64,000 nt of DNA from a bacterium (GCA_029561455.1 JAKQIY010000062.1:114593-178592), one strand, 5' to 3'. Shown: positions 45,364 through 55,614, counted from the first letter of the stretch. Notes: generated by a model from the letters alone, not told the origin. Translations and numbers: made by a program.

Positions 45364-46399
45364 CGGTATTTTACATTTGAAAATTCCTTTTTTTGTCATT
45401 CCGGGGAGCAAAGCAACGAAGAATCTTTATAATCGGTATATTGTAAAACAAGTTTCTCGCTTTGTTCGAAACAACAAACTTGTGGGGTGCGTTTTCTTCT
45501 CCCGGGGCTGTATAAAAAACCCCCTAAATATAAAATAAGTTACAAGTATGAGAAAAAAAGTCATTCTTGTCATTCCGAGGTGCGAAGCGACGAGGAATCT
45601 TACGTCTTTAATATATTGTAAAAACAAGATTTCTCGCTTCGCTCGAAATGACATGTTTATATTGAGCGCTTTAAATTTTTAATGACTATATGTAAATTAG
45701 GGCTTTTGATATAGCACCAGGAAATTGTCCTTGAAACTCTCAAATACTGTGGTGTTATACTAATATAGCACGAGGCTATTACCCCTTGTGCCGTTATAGA
45801 TGGAAATAAATTTTTTATTAGCGTTCATTTGCGTGTATTTGCGGTTGTTTCTATTAAACCAATAATGAACGCGAATCCGCGGGAATGATAAATCCACACT
45901 TTCCAGGTTGAAGGAAAGATTGTTACCCTATCAAAACTACTAATGTGTTATCCGCAGATTACACAGATTAACGCAGATGAATTTATTATAATTTTAGTTC
46001 AGAGTTTCCCCAACTCTGTAAGGTAATAATTAACTAAACCCCTTTAGGGGTGAAATATTTCTAGCAAATCCATATTCTAACAAACAAGCCACGTTAGTGG
46101 CGGAACCTGTTTATTTATTATTAGCATTCATTAGCGTCCATTCGCGATTACATTTATTGAATCGCTAATGAACATGAATAAACGTTAATGATAAATCAAT
46201 GTTACCCTGGTCTTGTATTATTGGCTCTTGTTCCATCAAAACTACACATAAATTGTCCGCATATTAGCCCAACTACACACAGATAGTATTAAATCGCGGC
46301 TCATCTTCTTCCAGCCAAACTCCGGCTTGAAAAGGACATTGTCTTTGAAACTCTTATAATTTAAAAGAATATCAACAACTGTGATTATTTAGCAACCCA
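45364..46399. repeat. 1-kb nest of interspersed repeats
   Basis: No gene is visible. From left: a single inner hairpin of the composite family (45394-45475), the second composite MITE-like element (45504-45718), and phrase repeats with inverted partners (GCGTTCATTTGCGTGTATTT at 45821, ATCCGCAGATTACACAGA at 45950). A pair of small hairpins follows (ACCCCTTTAGGGGTGAAAT near 46038 and GCCACGTTAGTGGCGGAAC near 46090), then a further inverted phrase (46115-46200). Such stacking suggests that new copies insert in or next to old ones. Confidence 0.75.
45504..45718. mobile_element. Composite MITE-like element, copy B (215 bp)
   Basis: Decayed outer repeats (GGGGCTGTATAAAAAAC and GCTTTTGATATAGCACC) enclose the same internal hairpin as copy A at 21368, but the two internal arms are in the opposite order. 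It is thus an inverted insertion of the same unit. No coding capacity. Confidence 0.75.
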
Positions 46400-47206
46400 T
46401 TATTTTCTTCCGCTTTGTTTCTTTTGCAGTTTTTTTACTCTTTTGCCGATCTCTTTACTGATTTTGTCAAAAGAAGGCGGCGGCCCGGTGCGGATTTGCT
46501 TGTTGTCGATAAACAAGGCATCGCTGATACCCCATTCCAAAAAATTAGTGCGGTCGCAGGTATCTATTTTTTGCATCACTACATCATTGCCAAACCCGGT
46601 GACGGCTCTTTTCACCCGCTCGTAAACCAGGTTTTGCGCCGGGCACCAGCCATTCATAAACATGGTAACAGATACTTTACCCGGAATGAGCGCCGGTGGC
46701 TTTTGTTGGCGAATCCAGCGCGGCGGTTCGGCGTTATCCGTAAAACGTTTCCATAAAAGCTGTTGTAAACCGATATTATCGGCTTTTTTATATCCGTGTT
46801 TTTTGAACCATGACGCCTGCATGAATACCGGTATAGCCAGACCCCAGGCCGCCAACCCGCCGGCGCCCCGATTACGTACATCCTCTTCCGCTGCCTGGAG
46901 TAATGCTTTCCCCATGCCCTGCTTTTGCATGTTACCCTGGCCCTGTTTGTGGCCGTGCACCCAAATGCAATTGATGAAATACAGATTTTTACCCTCGGCG
47001 GGGGAATGCTCGATGGGTACGTACTGGATCATGCCGCCGACCCGGCCGTTATCATGCAAGGCCAGTTTCACGCCCAGCCCTTTATCTTGCATTTTTTCCA
47101 GCCAGTGCTCTTTGTGGTCGCCGGCTTCTTGCATTTCATCGGACCATTCCTCCAGGCACATGCAAAATGATTTTTTGTATTGATCCGTTAAATTGATAAT
47201 ATGCAT
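46400..47206 (-). CDS. GNAT acetyltransferase with C-terminal YoaP-like domain
   Basis: Residues about 1-160 form a GNAT fold, with the acetyl-CoA site region QKQGMGKALLQAAEEDV. Residues about 175-260 (VSVTMFMNGWCPAQNLVYERVKRAV ... KIDTCDR ... DALFIDNKQIRTGPPPS) resemble a thioredoxin-like YoaP domain, which is found C-terminal to GNAT domains. The substrate is unknown. AGAGGT lies 4 bases before the ATG. Confidence 0.85.
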   Translation of the reverse strand: MHIINLTDQYKKSFCMCLEEWSDEMQEAGDHKEHWLEKMQDKGLGVKLALHDNGRVGGMIQYVPIEHSPAEGKNLYFINCIWVHGHKQGQGNMQKQGMGKALLQAAEEDVRNRGAGGLAAWGLAIPVFMQASWFKKHGYKKADNIGLQQLLWKRFTDNAEPPRWIRQQKPPALIPGKVSVTMFMNGWCPAQNLVYERVKRAVTGFGNDVVMQKIDTCDRTNFLEWGISDALFIDNKQIRTGPPPSFDKISKEIGKRVKKLQKKQSGRK

Positions 47207-47238
47207 GACAACCTCTACAATAAGATTGTAATGATTGT

Positions 47239-48516
47239 TTATTTCAAATAATAAGACAACCCAAAATTAATTAATATTTCAGTTTTTTTAACATCAAACC
47301 AGGACGTTGTGCTGATCATGGAACTGGGAGGCGCAAACAATTCATTATACACTTTTATTGTATATTGCTGCCAACCGCCGGCAAGGTGTAATCCAAATGA
47401 TTTATAATAACAGTTTACACCCATCTGCACGCCAGCGTAAATCCGATACTCATCTTCAAGATAGACAGCCATATACCCCGGACTCGAATCATAAAAATCT
47501 TCATACCATAAACGCTGGTATGCTATATAAACAGGTATTGCCAGGTTTTGAAAATGAAAATTATACTCACCGCCAATTAAAAGTTTATGAGTATCTTTTT
47601 TCAGTTTATTATCTTGATAATAATCCCTGTTTAATGAAATTTTTAATTCTTTTTGATATTTGTAGTTAATTCCCAGTTTGGCATGGTTACCCAGCCGATA
47701 AGAGAGACCAATTGCCCCGGCGCCTTTGAACTGTTGTTCACAATCCAATACTTCCGCAAAATTCCACAACCTGTAGGTAATATCTTCCGCATGCATCAGC
47801 GTAAATGGTGATTGCAATACGAGGCCTAAGGCAAAGCGGTTCATCTGTTTGATCATGCCCAGCGAGAAGTAATTACCATCATAGATGAATTCCCCTTTAC
47901 CGGCTTTGTTAGCCACCGGATGGGTTGGACTTGTGATCTCATTATCTTCCCATTTCCAACTACCCAGCCAGTGGGTGTAGCTCAGGCCGATGCTGAGGGT
48001 AGGCGTAATTTTCATGCTTACACCGATCGTAGCTGTTCCCACATTGCCGCTGCGGTTGTGGTTCATATCCGGGAAGGAATCGATTTTTGTAATATAACCG
48101 GCTTCAAACTCCGGGGCGGGTATTTTGGCCAGCGATACCGCCAGGGCCGCTTCACGGTGCAACAGGGTTAAGGGATAAGAAACTGCCACCATGCCGGGAT
48201 TGAATTCCGATTTGTCCGATTCGGTTTCAGTGAAATTGTGATAGCGATATTCATGTACATATTTTGTGAATTCTAAATTCATCCCCGCAAACACCTGCGG
48301 CGCGCGCTGGAAAGCAAGTCCGGCGGGATTATCCAGCGGCGCGGGTATGGCATCCGGCTCGGCGATAATGACGCCGCCAAAACTACCGCCCAGTCCGCCA
48401 TTGCGTTCATAGGGATTGATGATGCCCTGGTAAGGTGAAAGCTGGGCAAAGGCCGCTTCGCCGAATATCATAACGAAAAGTCCGATTAGAAGAAACAATT
48501 TGTGATTTTTCTGCAT
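47239..48516 (-). CDS. Outer-membrane beta-barrel protein (FadL/OmpP1-like), intact paralogue
   Basis: The 425-residue protein has a signal peptide (cleavage after FGEAAFA). It then begins QLSPYQGIINPYERNGGLGGSFGGVIIAEPD and shows alternating amphipathic strands, including NPAGLAFQRAPQVFAG as in FadL-like proteins. It ends in a final strand ILINFGLSYYLK, the kind of C-terminal strand needed for barrel assembly. AAAGGGG lies 6 bases before the ATG. A tandem paralogue lies upstream at 48571-49854. Confidence 0.85.
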   Translation of the reverse strand: MQKNHKLFLLIGLFVMIFGEAAFAQLSPYQGIINPYERNGGLGGSFGGVIIAEPDAIPAPLDNPAGLAFQRAPQVFAGMNLEFTKYVHEYRYHNFTETESDKSEFNPGMVAVSYPLTLLHREAALAVSLAKIPAPEFEAGYITKIDSFPDMNHNRSGNVGTATIGVSMKITPTLSIGLSYTHWLGSWKWEDNEITSPTHPVANKAGKGEFIYDGNYFSLGMIKQMNRFALGLVLQSPFTLMHAEDITYRLWNFAEVLDCEQQFKGAGAIGLSYRLGNHAKLGINYKYQKELKISLNRDYYQDNKLKKDTHKLLIGGEYNFHFQNLAIPVYIAYQRLWYEDFYDSSPGYMAVYLEDEYRIYAGVQMGVNCYYKSFGLHLAGGWQQYTIKVYNELFAPPSSMISTTSWFDVKKTEILINFGLSYYLK

Positions 48517-48570
48517 TTTAAACCCCTTTCCGACTGACCAATATTTATTGCTAGTTGGATAAATTATCTT

Positions 48571-49854
48571 CTATTTGATTAAATATGACAAACCGACATT
48601 GATCAAAATATTTGTTTTCTTTATGTCAAACCTTGACATTGGATAAGCCGCTCAGCTATATGGTGGTATTTGAGAATTTCTAATCTGTATATCATTTTGG
48701 TACTGCTGCCAGATTGCCGCCAGGTGTATGCCAAGTGATTTAAATGACCAATTCAATCCCAATTGTACGCTATTTTGAATTTGATCTTTTTTACCCGCAG
48801 TTGTAATTAAATAACCGAGGGCATTTTCGGAATTTTCTTTTAACCATGAGTGCTGCCAGGCCAGGTAAACCGGGATGGCAGTACTATTCCATTTCACGGT
48901 ATACTCGCCGGCAACAGATAGTTTATGGATATCAATAGAATTTTCTATTTCAGTATCGTAAAAATTTTTTATTACCATTTTTAGTTTGTCCTGGTAACGA
49001 TAACCGATGCCCAGTTTGGCATAGTCGGACAAACGATATGATACACCAATCGCGGCGGCGCCATTGACCTTTTGTTCCACAGCGATGGAGGTTTTATATT
49101 CCCATACTTGCAAAGTAATATCCCGGCCTTTCATCAGGGTAAAAGGTGATTGCACTAGTATGCCAATTGCAAACCTTTGTATTTGTTTATTCATACCGAA
49201 ATTAAAACTATTACCATTGTACTGGAATTTACCTTTACCATGGTTGTACGAACCTTCAATAACAGGATCGGGCAAGCCATAGTCCTCCCATTCCCAATTA
49301 CCTAACCAGCGGGTGTAACTCAGGCCGATACTTAGTGAAGGTGTTGTTTTTATACTGTAACCGATAGTTACGTTACCTACATTGCCGCTGCGGTTATGAT
49401 GTATATCCGGCAGATCATCTTCTTTAATAGTATATCCCGTTTCAATTTCAGGTGCAGGAATATTCCCTGCTGATAAGGCCAGCGTTGTTTCTTTTTTTAG
49501 CATGGTAAACGGATATGATACGGCAAGCTGGATTGGCGCGAATTCCGCTTCCCAGGGACGCGATTCGGTGATTGTACTGTGCCAGTACTTGTAATCATAT
49601 TTTGAAAGACGTGTGGTTGAACCGGCAAATACCTGCGGTGCGCGTTGGAAGGCAATGCCGGCCGGGTTGTCCAGTGGCGAAGGCACGACATCCGGTTCGG
49701 CAATGATGACGCCGCCAAAACTGCCGCCCAGTCCACCGTAGCGTTCATAAGGATTGATGATGCCCTGGTAGGGTGAAAGCTGGGCAAAAGTTGAACTGCC
49801 GATAAATAAAACCTCAATCAGCACAAACAGGATCAAAACATGTTTTGTTCGCAT
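48571..49854 (-). pseudogene. Outer-membrane beta-barrel paralogue with in-frame TGA before the last strand
   Basis: The coding frame runs from the ATG at 49854 to a TGA at 48652-48654 (400 residues). Reading on in the same frame gives 26 more codons and ends at TAG (48571-48573). The extra residues, RFDIKKTNILINVGLSYLIK, match the C-terminal strand of the neighbouring paralogue (WFDVKKTEILINFGLSYYLK). Restored length is 427 against 425. So one nonsense change separates the barrel from its last strand, unless TGA is read through. Otherwise the gene is intact: signal peptide ending STFA, good AGAGGGG site. FadL/OmpP1-like as for the paralogue. Confidence 0.8.
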
Positions 49855-50093
49855 AGAGTACCCCTCTCTTCAAAATTAATGAATTGAGAAAATGAATATC
49901 CTGAATAACCTGGTTATTCAGAAATCGCCCGTGGTGTAAAATATAATATATTTAAATAAAAAAGCAAGTTAAAATTGTATTTAAAACAAAATTTTTACTA
50001 TTTTAGGGAAAATATTCGGAGAAAGGCGGGTTATACTCAACCGGACAAGGGAATAGCTGCCCTTGTCCGGTTTGGAAATAATATCAATAAAAT
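49855..50093 (-). other. Intergenic region with strong hairpin
   Basis: AT-rich apart from a perfect 13-bp stem AACCGGACAAGGG/CCCTTGTCCGGTT at 50039-50072 just beyond the galM stop. Without a T run on the minus strand it is a weak terminator at best. Confidence 0.6.
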
Positions 50094-51227
50094 TTATTTG
50101 GCGCTGAATTTCATGATCGTAACTGTGGAATATGTTTTTCCAGGCTCCAATACTGTGGAGGGGAATTCCGGTTGATTCGGAGAATCCGGGTAATGCTGGG
50201 TTTCCAGGCACAGGGAGGTGCGTTTTTCATAAACGCGCCCATATTTACCGGTAATCGTACCGTCCAAAAAGTTACCGGAATAAAACTGAATGGCCGGTTC
50301 GGTAGTCCAGATTTCCATCATGCGACCGGTCTCCGGTTCGTAAAGGGTTGCCGCCAGGGTGGTGTCGGCCCCGCTCTTGTTCAGCACAAAATTGTGGTCA
50401 TAACCACCGCCGTACAACATTTGCTGATCCTGACTGTCAATATCTTTACCGATCGCTTTAGCGGTTGTAAAATCGAACGGGGTATCTTTAACGCTTGCCA
50501 ACTCACCGGTGGGGATCAGCCCGGCATCGACCGGGGTGGTGTTATCGGCATTGATATATAATACGTGGCCGAGGATATCTCCGGAATTTTTGAGATTATA
50601 GTAAGCATGGTTGGTTAAATTAACCACAGTCTTTTTATCGCTGGTAGCGGAATATTCAATTTTCAAACTATTGTCGGCAGTTATAGAGTAGGTAACAACC
50701 GCAGTCAGGTTGCCGGGATACCCCTCTTCGCCGTCTTTGCTGACATATGTCAATTTCACCGCCGGGCCGGCCGGGGTTTCCACTACCTGGCCTTCCCATA
50801 CCACTTTATCAAAACCGATATTGCCGCCATGCAGGTGGTTGGCGCCATTATTTGTGGCCAGTGTATATTCAACGCCATCGAGCGAGAATTTGCCTTTGCC
50901 AATACGGTTGCCGTAACGACCGACGATTGCGCCAAAGAAAAAGCGCACATCTTCATATTGTTTTAAACTATCGAATCCTGTAATAATATCGTCGAGCTTG
51001 CCGTTTTTATCCGGGGTTTTCAACGCTACCAGTGAAGCGCCGTAGGTCATGATCTGCGCTTCCATGCCATTACTATTTACCAATGTGTATAAAGTTACCG
51101 GTTTGCCGTCCGCAGTAGTGCCGAATAATTTACTGTTGACGGAGATCAAACCTTTGTTCGCCGGGGCGCAACAGGCGATGAGACAAAAAGCTACAGCCAC
51201 GATCATAAACAGAAAACGATAATCCAT
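50094..51227 (-). CDS. galM: Aldose 1-epimerase (mutarotase), lipoprotein
   Basis: The mature domain shows GAIVGRYGNRIGKGKFSLDG, NNGANHLHGG, NLTNHAYYNL (catalytic His) and SLCLETQHYPDSPNQP (catalytic Glu), the standard GalM pattern. The start is the ATG at 51227: AAGGAGG stands 5 bases upstream, and the frame opens nine codons earlier without a site. The N-terminus has a lipobox-like CLIACCAP, so the enzyme probably sits at the membrane. It interconverts alpha and beta sugars released outside the cell, in keeping with the glycosidases upstream. Confidence 0.92.
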   Translation of the reverse strand: MDYRFLFMIVAVAFCLIACCAPANKGLISVNSKLFGTTADGKPVTLYTLVNSNGMEAQIMTYGASLVALKTPDKNGKLDDIITGFDSLKQYEDVRFFFGAIVGRYGNRIGKGKFSLDGVEYTLATNNGANHLHGGNIGFDKVVWEGQVVETPAGPAVKLTYVSKDGEEGYPGNLTAVVTYSITADNSLKIEYSATSDKKTVVNLTNHAYYNLKNSGDILGHVLYINADNTTPVDAGLIPTGELASVKDTPFDFTTAKAIGKDIDSQDQQMLYGGGYDHNFVLNKSGADTTLAATLYEPETGRMMEIWTTEPAIQFYSGNFLDGTITGKYGRVYEKRTSLCLETQHYPDSPNQPEFPSTVLEPGKTYSTVTIMKFSAK

Positions 51228-51378
51228 TTTTACCTCCTTGAAAGTTTGAAACATGATTTATTACTTTATAATAATGAATGTGCAGGTGAATAATTAATAT
51301 ACTGACAATTTTTTCATTATTCAATTATTAATTGAATTGTTGCGAAAAAAATTAGCTTGACATACCGGATACATGAAT

Positions 51379-51415
51379 AAAAAAACCGGCGCGGGTTTAG
51401 AATCCTTGCCGGTTT
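51379..51415 (-). terminator. Rho-independent terminator of the DUF2961 gene
   Basis: On the minus strand the AACCGGC/GCCGGTT stem is followed by seven T, 20 bases after the stop. Confidence 0.75.
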
Positions 51416-51436
51416 AATCATTTTATTTAGGTTTGA

Positions 51437-52564
51437 TTACTGAAACAGGCTGGCCGTGCGTTCTTCCAGGGTCGGGAATGTCGGCAGGGGTTGACTGGGA
51501 ATTGGCTCGTACCAGAATGCCGCGGCGCACCAGTCATCCTGGCGTTCAAACAGGTGTTCGCCGGGGGCGTCCGGCACTTCCGGGGCCCAGCCGATCTGTT
51601 GAATGGTCATGCGGAATTCTTTTTCCCAGTAGATCGGATCCTGAATATGCCAGCGATACATGGAAATAAAACCGTTCTGATCCAGGCTGCACCCGTGATA
51701 CAGGAATTGCGTTTGCTGAACCCCATAGGACTGGCAGATATAATCTTCGCTGCCGGTGCCGCAAATCGTCGGGAATTCGGTATCGCCATCTTTGTATATC
51801 TTGATTTCGCCTTCACCCCACCAGTTGCCGGAGAGGGTGCGAATGCCGATGACCGCGCCGATGAAGCGTCCCTTGCCGGTGCGTTTTGGCAGAATCTCGA
51901 AATCCTGATTCATGGTGGTGGGATTTTCGCGACGGAAGGAGACATGCAGGCGGCCAAAATCTACCGGGTGTTTATCGCCGATGGTGTAATCCACCTGGTA
52001 GAACAGCGTAATTCCTTCGCTATACTCATTAGTCAGGGTAATTTTCGCTTTGGTAGCAAACGGCATGGGCAGCCAGATATTCAGACCGGCATTAGAGCCG
52101 ATGGAATGTGCGGCAGATTGGTAAGAAACTACCTTGGCATGTGCCAGGCCCATAAAATCGCCCAACGGGCATTCAATGCTGGGGGTTTCCTGGCCGTCCC
52201 AGTAGGCGCGCACTACTATACTGCGCAGTGCGGTGGTTTTGTCTTTAAAATCCCCGGTCATCCAGATGTGACGGATAGTACCTGGCCCGGTGACATCGCA
52301 CAACACGACCGTTTCGCCGGCTTCAATCATCTTACAGGGAAAGCCTTTACGTCCCACACCCAGGTAGCTGGACGCCTGGCCGCCGCTGCCTTTTTCACCA
52401 GTGGAATTTTCAAAACAGATTGAACGCGATTCCAGTCCCGTATCTAGCCGGTACAAACCCGAATTTACCGCGGTTTGATTATCCGTTTGTTGCGAGCACC
52501 CGTTAAGCAAAATAAACAACCCAAGCAGGGCCATAATTGACATGTACTTGAATGATGTTTTCAT
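51437..52564 (-). CDS. DUF2961 family lipoprotein, GH172-like
   Basis: The 375-residue protein has a lipobox (LLNGCSQ, Cys about 23). It then shows the DUF2961 blocks VTGPGTIRHIWMT, YWDGQETPSIECPLGDFMG, NIWLPMPFATKAKITLTNE and FPTICGTGSEDYICQSYG with EFRMTIQQIGWAPE near the end. The family includes the GH172 enzymes, which act on furanosides such as difructose anhydride or arabinofuranosides. The substrate here is unknown. AGAGGGA precedes the ATG by 4-5 bases. Membrane-anchored, so it works outside the cytoplasm. Confidence 0.85.
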   Translation of the reverse strand: MKTSFKYMSIMALLGLFILLNGCSQQTDNQTAVNSGLYRLDTGLESRSICFENSTGEKGSGGQASSYLGVGRKGFPCKMIEAGETVVLCDVTGPGTIRHIWMTGDFKDKTTALRSIVVRAYWDGQETPSIECPLGDFMGLAHAKVVSYQSAAHSIGSNAGLNIWLPMPFATKAKITLTNEYSEGITLFYQVDYTIGDKHPVDFGRLHVSFRRENPTTMNQDFEILPKRTGKGRFIGAVIGIRTLSGNWWGEGEIKIYKDGDTEFPTICGTGSEDYICQSYGVQQTQFLYHGCSLDQNGFISMYRWHIQDPIYWEKEFRMTIQQIGWAPEVPDAPGEHLFERQDDWCAAAFWYEPIPSQPLPTFPTLEERTASLFQ

Positions 52565-52938
52565 TTTTCCCTCTGAATAATGGTTATAAATTGTGGTTGG
52601 TTTTATAATGAGAGTATAAAGAATTGTGATGTGAAAAACAACTATAAATATCAGTGTATCGGGATAGATTGAAGGTTTGATGCACTCCCTGTTTTCTGGC
52701 AGAGCCGGTTGGTCAGAGTGCGGAGTCGGAGACCCGGAACCAGGTAAAATAGTTCAGTATTTTCTAACAATACACCGAGCTTCTTAACAAGCGGCCGGAA
52801 AGAATCATCGAATTTATCTAAACTAGTAATGTCTATATAAACTTTATCTCGCAGGAAAGGAGGGATTTTAACTGGTTCCAGAAGAAATGTTATACAATAC
52901 TCGAAAAAGGTTTAAATTAGAAAAGACATTTAGATTTA
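52565..52938. other. Intergenic region with P-family repeat
   Basis: Contains a decayed copy of the GAGACCCGGAACCAGGTAA repeat at about 52691-52748. The rest carries nothing recognisable. Confidence 0.6.
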
Positions 52939-54228
52939 TTAATTTTCTACTTTATCAATATTTTCACAAATAAATGGCTTTGGATTATCAGAAGGAATAA
53001 ACTGGACGTTGTCCATAACTAGTCTGTTTCCATTTTTTGCCATAATAGCCGGATCATTACTATTGGTTGCGATTGTTACATTATGCAATTCGAGAATGTC
53101 AAACAAGTTTACATTAAAAAAAGCCGGTACTTTCTGCCTTCTCCCTTCAAAAGTGAATTCGGTAAAATCGGTATCTTTTCGTTCAGACATGGAAGAGTTT
53201 CGAACAATTAATCTTAAACTTCTGGCTGAATCCCCTAGCATATTAAATGCTTTCATAACATCTGTGACCGTCAGGTTTTCAAAGGTGATTTCGGTAGCTG
53301 GTTGACCGGTTTGCCAGAGTCCGTTTTTAAAATTATAATTAAAGACTTGGTCAACATGTTCTATCGTGACATCTTGTATCAGCCAGTTGCCATTTACCAG
53401 TTGCGGCTCCTCATCCGGGGGCGAAAAATGGGTAAAGGCAGATAAGGTATTATTCCGGTGCTGCGAGAGTTGCTGGTATTCTCCCGGGCCCCGGATGGAG
53501 CAATTTTTTACAACCAGATTAAAGCAACCGAAGCGGAATGCATTGCATGATGTATTTACATTGCAGTTTTCAATTAAAAAGTCCTGGTTATCATTGCCGG
53601 CAAAGGCATCATCACCAGTACGGATATCACAATCTCTTATTTGGAAATCCTGGCAGAAGCGGGTATGTACCCCATCATGGCCACCACGAATTGATACGTT
53701 TTCAATAATACCGTTGGTACATTTTCGACAGTTGATTGCCCAGTTAGCCGAACGCTTAATTGTTATGTCCCTGATGATAATGCTGTCACAATTGGTCAAG
53801 CGAATAGCATGCGGTCCCCGAAATCCTTCTTCTCCTTCAGGATTCTGGAGATCGATTCCATCGAAAAGCCCTTCACCAATTATAGTAATGTTTCTCAGGC
53901 TGTCCCCCATGATCAGAGCATTGGTCCACTTCCATCCTCCAAAATCTGTTAGGTTATTGCTGCTTTCCAGAATTGCGCCTTTTTCGAATCGAAGGATTAC
54001 TTTATTTCTGAGATGCAGACCACCTGTTATATATTTCCCTTCGGGAAACAAAACCGTGCCACCACCTGCATTACCAACTGAATCTATAGCTTGCTGTATG
54101 CGCTCTGTGATGACAGTATTCGCATCAGGTGACATAAGAATGATTAGAGGGGCTTTGTTGTTTGTACAATGATCAAGTACTATTATAGAGAATAAAATAA
54201 TGAACAGTACGTCTAATAACTTTTTCAT
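52939..54228 (-). CDS. Beta-helix polysaccharide hydrolase, GH28-like, secreted
   Basis: The 429-residue protein has a hydrophobic N-terminus (signal or membrane anchor, no clear lipobox). A pectate-lyase-superfamily opening follows (AIDSVGNAGGGTVLFPEGKYITG), then parallel beta-helix coils. The pair of aspartates in IRTGDDAFAG is placed like the catalytic DD of GH28 polygalacturonases. The usual downstream G-H-G and R-I-K motifs are not clear, so the activity could differ. It is flanked by repeats. No good ribosome-binding site was seen. Confidence 0.75.
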   Translation of the reverse strand: MKKLLDVLFIILFSIIVLDHCTNNKAPLIILMSPDANTVITERIQQAIDSVGNAGGGTVLFPEGKYITGGLHLRNKVILRFEKGAILESSNNLTDFGGWKWTNALIMGDSLRNITIIGEGLFDGIDLQNPEGEEGFRGPHAIRLTNCDSIIIRDITIKRSANWAINCRKCTNGIIENVSIRGGHDGVHTRFCQDFQIRDCDIRTGDDAFAGNDNQDFLIENCNVNTSCNAFRFGCFNLVVKNCSIRGPGEYQQLSQHRNNTLSAFTHFSPPDEEPQLVNGNWLIQDVTIEHVDQVFNYNFKNGLWQTGQPATEITFENLTVTDVMKAFNMLGDSARSLRLIVRNSSMSERKDTDFTEFTFEGRRQKVPAFFNVNLFDILELHNVTIATNSNDPAIMAKNGNRLVMDNVQFIPSDNPKPFICENIDKVEN

Positions 54229-54322
54229 AGTGGAATTCTTATTTTATTTTCAACAATTACTACCAATGATTCATTCAAGTTTTTTGCATAAAATAGGGTT
54301 AACCTGCAATCCGAGATTGGCG

Positions 54323-54353
54323 CGATTCGTGTATGAAGGAATTGCACGAATCG
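54323..54353. repeat. Hairpin CGATTCGTG/CACGAATCG
   Basis: A 9-bp stem with 13-base loop between the nitrilase-family and GH28-like genes. The phrase TCGTGTCTGGCC follows. It may end the nitrilase-family transcript. Confidence 0.5.
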
Positions 54354-54413
54354 TGTCTGGCCGGGTTGTCAGGTTGAAACGTGTTTCAGTTCGTTCTTAT
54401 TCGCAAAGGTCAA

Positions 54414-55358
54414 TTATTTCATCCATACAACATTTTGAATTGACTCATGATCCATACCAAGTATGTTTTTATACAACTCTGGTTTTCTTGCCTGCTTGTA
54501 CCGATTCCCACCAGAATCAATGATTTTACTAGGTATTATTGTACTTATAACATATTCATCATCGAAATTTTTGCATTCAGCTAAAATATCTCCAAATGGA
54601 TCTATGATCATTGAACATCCGTTTTTAAGTTGATCATCATCCATCCCAATAGGATTGGAGAATACTACATATATACCATTATCGTATGCCCGTGCAGGTA
54701 GCCATTTCATTAGCCATGCACGTCCCTTCAATCCATCAAATTCTATTCTTAACGATGTTGGATCATTAACTCTATTTTCCCATAGTTTTTTATCAACAAA
54801 TCCTGCTCCGGGTCGTGTTGATGGTGTACACATGGTTACATGAGGCATGAATATTACTTCAGCACCTAGTAGAGTTGTTGCTCGTACATTTTCAATTATA
54901 TTATTGTCATAACAGATTAATATACTACACTTCCACCCCTTGATATCGAATACAACATACTCATTCCCGGGTTTAAGATACCTATTAATAAACGGATGGA
55001 TTTTTCTATATTTTGCCTTGATTCCATCTTTATCTACACAAATGTAAGCTTTATACAAATCGTCATTGGTTTCCTTTTCAAATAATCCGGCAAGAATAGT
55101 GATTTTATTCCGGGTAGCAATTTCTATCAACTTTTGTGTACTTTCACCATTGGGTATAATTTCTGCTATATTGATCATTTGTTCTCTTGATAAGTTTCGT
55201 GCAAATGTATAGCCGGTAATTGAACATTCATGAAATGCGATAATGTCGGCACCTTCATCAGCTGCTTTTTTTGACAACCTGTCTATTACCCCTAGATTAT
55301 ATTCTTTATCTGCGCTTTTATTTTCAAATTGTGCTGTTGCTATTCGAAGGTTGTCCAT
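54414..55358 (-). CDS. Carbon-nitrogen hydrolase (nitrilase superfamily), second copy
   Basis: The 314-residue protein carries the triad Glu44 (FHECSITGY), Lys119 (KYRKIHPF) and Cys149 (LICYDNNI). Longer than the copy at 10942 and unlike it outside the motifs. It stands between the GH28-like and NTF2-like genes. GAGAGGA lies 6 bases before the ATG. There is no signal peptide, so it is cytoplasmic, probably acting on an amide of an imported compound. Substrate unknown. Confidence 0.9.
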   Translation of the reverse strand: MDNLRIATAQFENKSADKEYNLGVIDRLSKKAADEGADIIAFHECSITGYTFARNLSREQMINIAEIIPNGESTQKLIEIATRNKITILAGLFEKETNDDLYKAYICVDKDGIKAKYRKIHPFINRYLKPGNEYVVFDIKGWKCSILICYDNNIIENVRATTLLGAEVIFMPHVTMCTPSTRPGAGFVDKKLWENRVNDPTSLRIEFDGLKGRAWLMKWLPARAYDNGIYVVFSNPIGMDDDQLKNGCSMIIDPFGDILAECKNFDDEYVISTIIPSKIIDSGGNRYKQARKPELYKNILGMDHESIQNVVWMK

Positions 55359-55479
55359 TTGCTTTCCTCTCCAGTGTATTGTAAAATAACTTTGTTAATC
55401 GACCTAACATATTATTTTCTTCCGTTTGCGCTTATTAAAACGGTCTATTATAAATAGGGACTTTAATACAGTTCTAACT

Positions 55480-55614
55480 TGCACCAAGCCAGACGGTTTG
55501 GTTCGCATATTGCCAGTCTCCGGCTGGAGAATAAAAGCTTGTTACTCTCCCGGTTTCCAGGCAGAGCCGATTGTTCAGGTTTCCGGGCCGGAGACCCGGA
55601 ACCATGTAAACAAG
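55480..55614 (+). repeat. K/P repeat block 2
   Basis: A hairpin with ACCAAGCC/GGTTTGGT arms (core AAGCC...GGTTT), then TTGCCAGTCTCCGGCTGG, then GGTTTCC ... GGCAGAGCCG and finally a CCGGG/CCCGG stem ending GAACCATGTAA. Relatives at 58514-58650 and 59566-59705 share the same order of parts. It abuts the stop codon of the next gene. Confidence 0.7.
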
